DNA from: an uncultured Clostridia bacterium
GTDB taxonomy: Bacteria > Bacillota > Clostridia > Christensenellales > Aristaeellaceae
Length of the DNA stretch: 17,729 bases
Assembly (NCBI GenBank): GCA_934621485.1
Contig: CAKTUS010000051.1
Location: 1 to 17,729 of the forward strand
Direction: 5' to 3'
Positions 13,672 to 17,729 of the stretch are shown piece by piece. Numbering within the stretch: the first letter of the stretch is position 1; every line of letters begins with the position of its first letter. The position numbers were made by a program, and so were the translations under genes. Below the pieces are notes generated by a model. That model searched no databases. It worked only from the letters and a program-made list of their open reading frames with translations, and was not told the DNA's origin.

Positions 13672-14411
13672 TTCGTTTCACGCCGTTTCTTTCTGTCATC
13701 GCCAGCGGAAGGCCGGGATACAACTTTTCCGACCCCTTTGACTGCGATGTGTATATGGTGGAAACCGGCGACGGCCTGGTACTGGTGGATGCAGGCGTAG
13801 GCCCTCGGGGCGACGCCCCGCTGGAAGCCATTCGTCAGTGCGGTTACCAGCCTGGCGACGTGCGCAAAATCTTGTTGACCCACGGCCATGCCGATCATTC
13901 CGGAAACGCTCTGTACCTGCATCAGCAGACTGGCGCGCCTGTCTATGCCCATCCCCAGTGCGCCCGGTATATCACAGAGGGCGATACGGAGGCTATTGCC
14001 CTGGGCGGGGCCATTCGCGCGGGCCTGTACCCGGCGGATTACCAGTTCGGGGCTTGTCCCGTGAACCCCATTCAGGATGGGGAAACCTTCACCCTGGGCA
14101 ATACCCGCTGGACGGCGATCAACACGCCGGGCCATTGCAGCGGTCACATGGCCTACCTGATGGAGTGCCGGGGCCGGGGCTATCTTTTTGCCGGCGATTC
14201 CATTTTTGTGGGCGGCAAGGTGCATCTGCAAAATATTTGGGACTGTTCCATTACCGACTATGCTCAGACTGCGGAAACCCTGCTGAAGCTTCCCTTCGAT
14301 GCGCTGCTGCCCTCCCATTTCGGCATCGACCTGTCCGAAGGAAAAAGCCATGTGGAAAAGGCCGCGCAAATCTTCCGTAACCTTTCCGTGCCGCCCCAGG
14401 TGTGCAGATAG
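13668..14411 (+). CDS. metallo-beta-lactamase-fold hydrolase
   Basis: A 247-residue cytoplasmic metal hydrolase. The complete dinuclear ligand set is visible: His72, His74, Asp76 and His77 in THGHADHSG, His156 in NTPGHCSGH, bridging Asp177 in FAGDSIF, and His217 in LPSHFGI. The first strand-loop LVLVDAGVGP (38-47) is also typical. Members of this superfamily act as lactonases, thioesterases, glyoxalases II and phosphodiesterases. The domain ends here with no RNase or flavodiiron extension. It begins in an ATGA overlap with the TIM-barrel gene and the deacylase gene follows after 9 bases. In context a lactonase opening a sugar-acid lactone, or another ester or amide hydrolase, would make sense, but the substrate is unknown. 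Confidence 0.9.
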   Translation: MIRFTPFLSVIASGRPGYNFSDPFDCDVYMVETGDGLVLVDAGVGPRGDAPLEAIRQCGYQPGDVRKILLTHGHADHSGNALYLHQQTGAPVYAHPQCARYITEGDTEAIALGGAIRAGLYPADYQFGACPVNPIQDGETFTLGNTRWTAINTPGHCSGHMAYLMECRGRGYLFAGDSIFVGGKVHLQNIWDCSITDYAQTAETLLKLPFDALLPSHFGIDLSEGKSHVEKAAQIFRNLSVPPQVCR

Positions 14412-14420
14412 GAGATAGCC

Positions 14421-16007
14421 ATGCTGGATTGGATCATTCGAAACGCAACGGTGGTTGACGGTGTTCAGGGCGAGTTCCAGGCGGATATCGGCATTGAGGG
14501 CGACCGGATTGCCGCTGTGCTGCCCGCAGGCGCGCCCGCAGAGGCGGCGCGCACGCTGGATGCGTCCGGCCTGGTGCTGACTCCGGGAATCATCGATATT
14601 CATCGCCATGCCGACCTGATGCCGGTGCTGGACCAGCCCTGGAGCGAACTGCCTCAGGGCCTGACCACCATGATCAGCGGGAATTGCGGCTTCTCCCCGG
14701 TGCCCAACTCGCCGGAAACCTTTGCGGCGGTACGGGATTATGCCCTGCCCATTCTGGGGCGGATTCCCGATTGGGTATGCGGGCTGACCACTGAGCAGTT
14801 CTATGCGGAAATTGCGAAGCGGCCCCTCAAAATCAACTGCGGCTATCTGGTGGGCAACGGCGACCTGCGCCGCAGCGTAACCGGTTTTTCCGACGCGCCG
14901 CTTACGGAGAAACAGCAGGATATGATTTGCGGCCGGCTGGACGAGGCCCTAAGCGCCGGCGCTATGGGCCTGAGCATGGGCATCATGTACACGCCGGAGT
15001 GTTACTACGATACCGATGAGCTTAGCCGGGTGGCCGCTGTAGCCGCCGAGCACGGGAGGCCCGTGACCTCCCACATTCGCGGCGAGGGCCGCAGCGTCGT
15101 TGCCAGCGTGGACGAGATGATTGAAATTGGCAAACGTTCCGGCGCTCATATCCACATCAGCCATATGAAAGCCGCTGGCACGGATATGTGGGGCCATGCG
15201 GTAAACGTGATGCTGGAGCACATCGACCGCGCCCGCCGCGACGGGCTGGAAATCACCTTTGACGCATATCCCTACACTGCCGGCTCCACCACGCTGCTCA
15301 GCCTGTTTCCGCCTGAAACCCTGGCGCAGGGTACCGAAGGCGTGCTGAAGCAGATTGCGGATCCCAAGGGACGCGCCTACATTCTCAGCCAGTTTGCCAC
15401 TCAGCGGGAAGGATGGGACAACTTCATCCAGACGTTGGGATGGGGCCGGGTAATTGTATCCGGCTCCTCCAACCAGGCGGAAGTGGGCAAAACCATTCAG
15501 GAACTGGCCGACAACGCAGGCTGCGCTCCGGGAGAATACGCCCTGGACCTGCTGGTCCGCGAAAACGGCTGCGTGCCTACGGTGCTGGAGGAAATGGACC
15601 CGGACGATGTACGGAAGATTCTTACCCGGCCGGACTGTATTGTGATTTCCGATTCGCTTTACTCCGCCGCCGGGATGCCCCATCCCCGCAAATATGGCTC
15701 ATTCCAGCATTTCCTTTGCCAGTATGTGAAGGAGGAAAAGCTGCTCACCCGTCAGCAGGCCATTGCCAAAATGACCTGCCTGCCTGCTCAGCTGTTTGGC
15801 CTGGAAAAACGGGGCCGGGTGCTGGAGGGCTATTATGCCGACCTGACTCTGATGGACTGGGATGCGCTGCGCGACCGCGCCACTTATACTCATCCCATTC
15901 AGGACAGCGAGGGCATTACTCATGTGTTCGTCAACGGCCAACTGGCCTTTGCCGATAAACAGGCTACCAACTGCGCGGCAGGCAGGCTGCTGCGCCATCA
16001 AGCCTGA
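14421..16007 (+). CDS. N-acyl-D-amino-acid deacylase (D-aminoacylase)
   Basis: A 528-residue cytoplasmic zinc amidohydrolase that removes the acyl group from N-acyl-D-amino acids. The small beta domain is formed from both ends (about 1-55 and 470-525), the rest being the metal barrel. Ligands line up with Alcaligenes D-aminoacylase: His61 and His63 in IIDIHRHAD, Cys89 in SGNCGFSPVP, His218 in TSHIRGEG, His248 in HISHMKAAG, and the catalytic Asp411 in VISDSLYSAAG. The DAYPYTAGSTTL motif (281-292) and the PHPRKYGSF stretch (420-428) are hallmarks of the family. It starts behind TAGGAG overlapping the previous stop. This enzyme makes the D-configuration of the pathway substrate likely. The preferred side chain is not determined. 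Relatives can act on N-acetylated sugar acids or on dihydropyrimidine-like rings. Confidence 0.93.
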   Translation: MLDWIIRNATVVDGVQGEFQADIGIEGDRIAAVLPAGAPAEAARTLDASGLVLTPGIIDIHRHADLMPVLDQPWSELPQGLTTMISGNCGFSPVPNSPETFAAVRDYALPILGRIPDWVCGLTTEQFYAEIAKRPLKINCGYLVGNGDLRRSVTGFSDAPLTEKQQDMICGRLDEALSAGAMGLSMGIMYTPECYYDTDELSRVAAVAAEHGRPVTSHIRGEGRSVVASVDEMIEIGKRSGAHIHISHMKAAGTDMWGHAVNVMLEHIDRARRDGLEITFDAYPYTAGSTTLLSLFPPETLAQGTEGVLKQIADPKGRAYILSQFATQREGWDNFIQTLGWGRVIVSGSSNQAEVGKTIQELADNAGCAPGEYALDLLVRENGCVPTVLEEMDPDDVRKILTRPDCIVISDSLYSAAGMPHPRKYGSFQHFLCQYVKEEKLLTRQQAIAKMTCLPAQLFGLEKRGRVLEGYYADLTLMDWDALRDRATYTHPIQDSEGITHVFVNGQLAFADKQATNCAAGRLLRHQA

Positions 16008-16046
16008 TACCCGTTACCAGACAGAAAACGAAAGGGGTATACAACC

Positions 16047-16505
16047 ATGAAAGACGTTTATGAAAGAATGAAAGAGCTGGGCTATGAACTGCCGGAACTT
16101 CCCCCTCCGGGCGGCATTTATAAGCCCGTAAAGCAGGTGGGCAACATGCTTTACGTATCCGGCCAGGGCGCTACCGTAAAGGGCGTGCCCGCGGTTGTGG
16201 GCAAAGTTGGCGGCCAGTGCACCCTGGAGCAGGGTCAGAAAGCCGCCCGTATGTGCTGCCTGAACGCCCTGTCCACCCTGAACCACTACCTGGGCGATTT
16301 GAACCGCATCAAGGGTGTGGTAAAGATTCTGGGCTTCATCGCCAGCGCGCCGGATTTTAACATGCAGCCCAAGGTGCTGGACGGCTGCTCCATGCTGCTC
16401 AAGGACATCTGGGGCGAGGACGGCGTAGGCGCCCGCTCCGCCATCGGCGTCAGCGAGCTGCCCGGCAATATCGCCTGCGAAGTTGAATTCATTTTTGAAA
16501 TCTGA
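16047..16505 (+). CDS. RidA/YjgF-family protein (enamine/imine deaminase-like)
   Basis: A 152-residue cytoplasmic protein of the RidA superfamily, usually a trimer, which speeds hydrolysis of reactive 2-imino or enamine acids released by PLP dehydratases to keto acids and ammonia. Its longer N-terminus (LGYELPELPPPGGIYKP) and the GQGATVKG segment place it in the YER057c/UK114-like group with about 150 residues rather than with the 128-residue RidA. The substrate-binding arginine is present at Arg130 in GARSAIGVSELP, followed by the EVEF stretch. It sits directly before a PLP enzyme gene, 12 bases apart, which fits the imine-clearing job. RBS GAAAGGGG precedes the ATG. True deaminase activity of this subgroup is inferred. 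Confidence 0.88.
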   Translation: MKDVYERMKELGYELPELPPPGGIYKPVKQVGNMLYVSGQGATVKGVPAVVGKVGGQCTLEQGQKAARMCCLNALSTLNHYLGDLNRIKGVVKILGFIASAPDFNMQPKVLDGCSMLLKDIWGEDGVGARSAIGVSELPGNIACEVEFIFEI

Positions 16506-16517
16506 GAGAGGCAAACC

Positions 16518-17633
16518 ATGAAGCTAGAAACCTATCAGCTGAAGGATGCGTCGTCCATCGTTTCTCCCGCGTTGATTTATTACCTGGATATCATTGAGGA
16601 AAACGTGGAAAAAATGGCCCAAATTGCCGGCGGAGCGGAGCGGCTGTGGCCCCATGTGAAGTCTCACAAATCGGCCGATCTGGTGCGGCTGCTCATGCAA
16701 AAGGGGATTCGCCGCTTCAAGTGCGCCACCATTGCCGAGGGCGAAATGGTGGGCGAATGTGGCGCGGATCAGGCTATTATTTCCTATCCCCTGGTGGAGC
16801 CCAACATCGAGCGCTTCATCAAACTGATGCAGGCTTTTCCCGGCACGGAGTTTTTCGCCATTGGCGACGATGAAGGCCAAATCCGCCTGCTGTCCGATGC
16901 GGCAGTGCGCGCCGGTGTGCGCGTACAGTTCCTGGTGGACATAAACGACGGCCTGAACCGTACCGGTGTGCCCACCAAGCTGGCGGGCGACCTGTACCGC
17001 AAGGCGGCTGCCATGCCTGGCATTGCCGTGCGCGGCATGCACGTGTACGACGGCCATCATCATGAGCCCTCCCTGACTGACCGGCAGCAGAATGTGGACA
17101 GCGACGTGAAGGACGTATACGCCCTGCGGGACGCTTTGCGTGGCGAAGGAATGGACTGCTCCATCATGGTGATGGGCGGCACGCCCTCTTTCCCCTGCCA
17201 TGTGAAGCATCAGGACGTGTTCCTGTCCCCCGGCACCTGCCTGATTCAGGATGCGGGCTATGCCAGCACCTTCCCGGATCTGCCCTTCCAGGTGGGCGCA
17301 ATGCTGCTGACCCGGGTTATCAGCCATCCTGCTCCCGGCGTATTCACGGTGGATCTGGGTTACAAGGGCGTGGCCGCCGATCCGGCCATTCCCCGCGCCG
17401 TGCTGCTGGGCTATGAAAATGCCGAAACCGTGATGCAAAATGAGGAGCACTGGGTGCTGCGCATGCCTGCGGGCCATGAGGACGAGCGTCCCGCCGTGGG
17501 CCAGGAGCTGTATGCCGCGCCAAAGCACATTTGCCCCACCAGCGCCCTGTACCCGTCCATTCTGCTGGCTCATGACAAGGCCATCGTAGCGGAGTGGCCC
17601 GTAACGGCCCGCAACCGCAAACTAAGCATTTGA
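16518..17633 (+). CDS. PLP-dependent D-threonine aldolase/D-serine dehydratase-fold enzyme
   Basis: A 371-residue cytoplasmic enzyme of fold type III (alanine racemase-like N-terminal barrel, D-ser_dehydrat C-terminal domain). Lys48 in WPHVKSHKS (44-52) is the expected PLP-binding lysine. Family members usually read RPHVKTHK, so Trp44 replaces the usual Arg. The C-terminal HICPT (337-341) supplies His337 and Cys339, the usual metal site, and ends in PVTARNRK. Reactions in the family are retro-aldol cleavage of D-threonine, dehydration of D-serine and of D-threonine and, as I recall, D-glucosaminate dehydration in Pseudomonas. With RidA immediately upstream and a KDG-kinase-like gene downstream, dehydration of a D-2-amino-3-hydroxy sugar acid is favoured (inference). 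The start is behind GAGAGAGG. Confidence 0.9.
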   Translation: MKLETYQLKDASSIVSPALIYYLDIIEENVEKMAQIAGGAERLWPHVKSHKSADLVRLLMQKGIRRFKCATIAEGEMVGECGADQAIISYPLVEPNIERFIKLMQAFPGTEFFAIGDDEGQIRLLSDAAVRAGVRVQFLVDINDGLNRTGVPTKLAGDLYRKAAAMPGIAVRGMHVYDGHHHEPSLTDRQQNVDSDVKDVYALRDALRGEGMDCSIMVMGGTPSFPCHVKHQDVFLSPGTCLIQDAGYASTFPDLPFQVGAMLLTRVISHPAPGVFTVDLGYKGVAADPAIPRAVLLGYENAETVMQNEEHWVLRMPAGHEDERPAVGQELYAAPKHICPTSALYPSILLAHDKAIVAEWPVTARNRKLSI

Positions 17634-17655
17634 AAGCAATAGAGGGAAAAGCACA

Positions 17656-17729
17656 ATGAAAAAGGTAGTAACGTTTGGTGAAATCATGATGCGACTGAAT
17701 CCGGAGGGCTACGGCCGTTTTGTGCAGGC
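17656..17729 (+). CDS. kdgK: PfkB-family sugar kinase, 2-keto-3-deoxygluconate kinase-like (partial)
   Basis: Only 24 complete codons lie before the window ends. The N-terminus MKKVVTFGEIMMRLNPEGYG has the beta-strand opening of the PfkB fold and resembles the KdgK opening (VVTFGEIMLRLSPP type), which phosphorylates 2-keto-3-deoxygluconate to KDPG with ATP. Ribokinase or fructokinase are less likely, because the GEI.MRL.P.GY pattern is characteristic of KdgK and its close kin. The RBS GAGGGAAA is in place, 22 bases after the previous stop. The rest of the protein is outside the window, so the assignment rests on this short stretch and on context. Confidence 0.7.
   Translation, partial: MKKVVTFGEIMMRLNPEGYGRFVQ

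Overview
The window looks like chromosome of a GC-rich anaerobic Firmicute (class Clostridia, probably a gut lineage). This is inference from strong GGAGG ribosome sites, a sigma-A promoter with an extended -10, the two-subunit transhydrogenase NfnAB, a class III iron alcohol dehydrogenase, and GC-rich codons with AT-rich promoters. All recognised genes lie on the + strand. No rRNA, tRNA, CRISPR array, insertion sequence or phage gene was recognised.

Left part (1-4820), housekeeping redox genes. A gene-poor stretch (1-611) precedes an iron-dependent alcohol dehydrogenase (612-1829) that ends in a strong hairpin terminator. The hairpin's T-run almost touches the ribosome site of a Nudix hydrolase (1919-2461), so it may act as an attenuator. 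The genes for NfnA and NfnB (2494-4768) follow; together they form the NADH-dependent ferredoxin:NADP+ oxidoreductase. They close with a second strong terminator (4779-4817).

Middle (4820-5952): 1.1 kb without a convincing gene. It holds several hairpins around 5300-5440, a purine-rich tract (about 5480-5800), then an AT-rich control region with a 10-bp inverted repeat and a near-consensus promoter (5884-5912).

Right part (5953-17729, running off the window): a tightly packed catabolic operon. In order it encodes a YheO/DauR-type regulator (PAS_6 plus HTH_22), an M20 deacylase/peptidase, a complete RbsBAC-type ABC importer (binding protein, double ATPase, two permeases), an unrecognised TIM-barrel-like protein, a metallo-beta-lactamase-fold hydrolase, an N-acyl-D-amino-acid deacylase, a RidA-family imine deaminase, a PLP enzyme of the D-threonine aldolase/D-serine dehydratase fold, and the start of a PfkB kinase whose N-terminus resembles 2-keto-3-deoxygluconate kinase. 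Four junctions are ATGA overlaps or very short gaps.

How they may work together (inference): the importer brings in an N-acylated D-configured amino compound. The D-aminoacylase removes the acyl group, the PLP enzyme eliminates water from a 2-amino-3-hydroxy acid, RidA hydrolyses the resulting imine, and the kinase phosphorylates the 2-keto-3-deoxy acid. Since a 2-keto-3-deoxy sugar acid kinase is useless for D-serine or D-threonine, the best-fitting substrate is N-acetyl-D-glucosaminate (2-acetamido-2-deoxy-D-gluconate) or a close relative, entering the Entner-Doudoroff route as KDG/KDPG. I regard this as the most interesting feature of the window. Possible RNA-level control includes a three-way-junction-like leader before the binding-protein gene, a GC-rich hairpin after it, and an unusually long inverted repeat inside the TIM-barrel gene.
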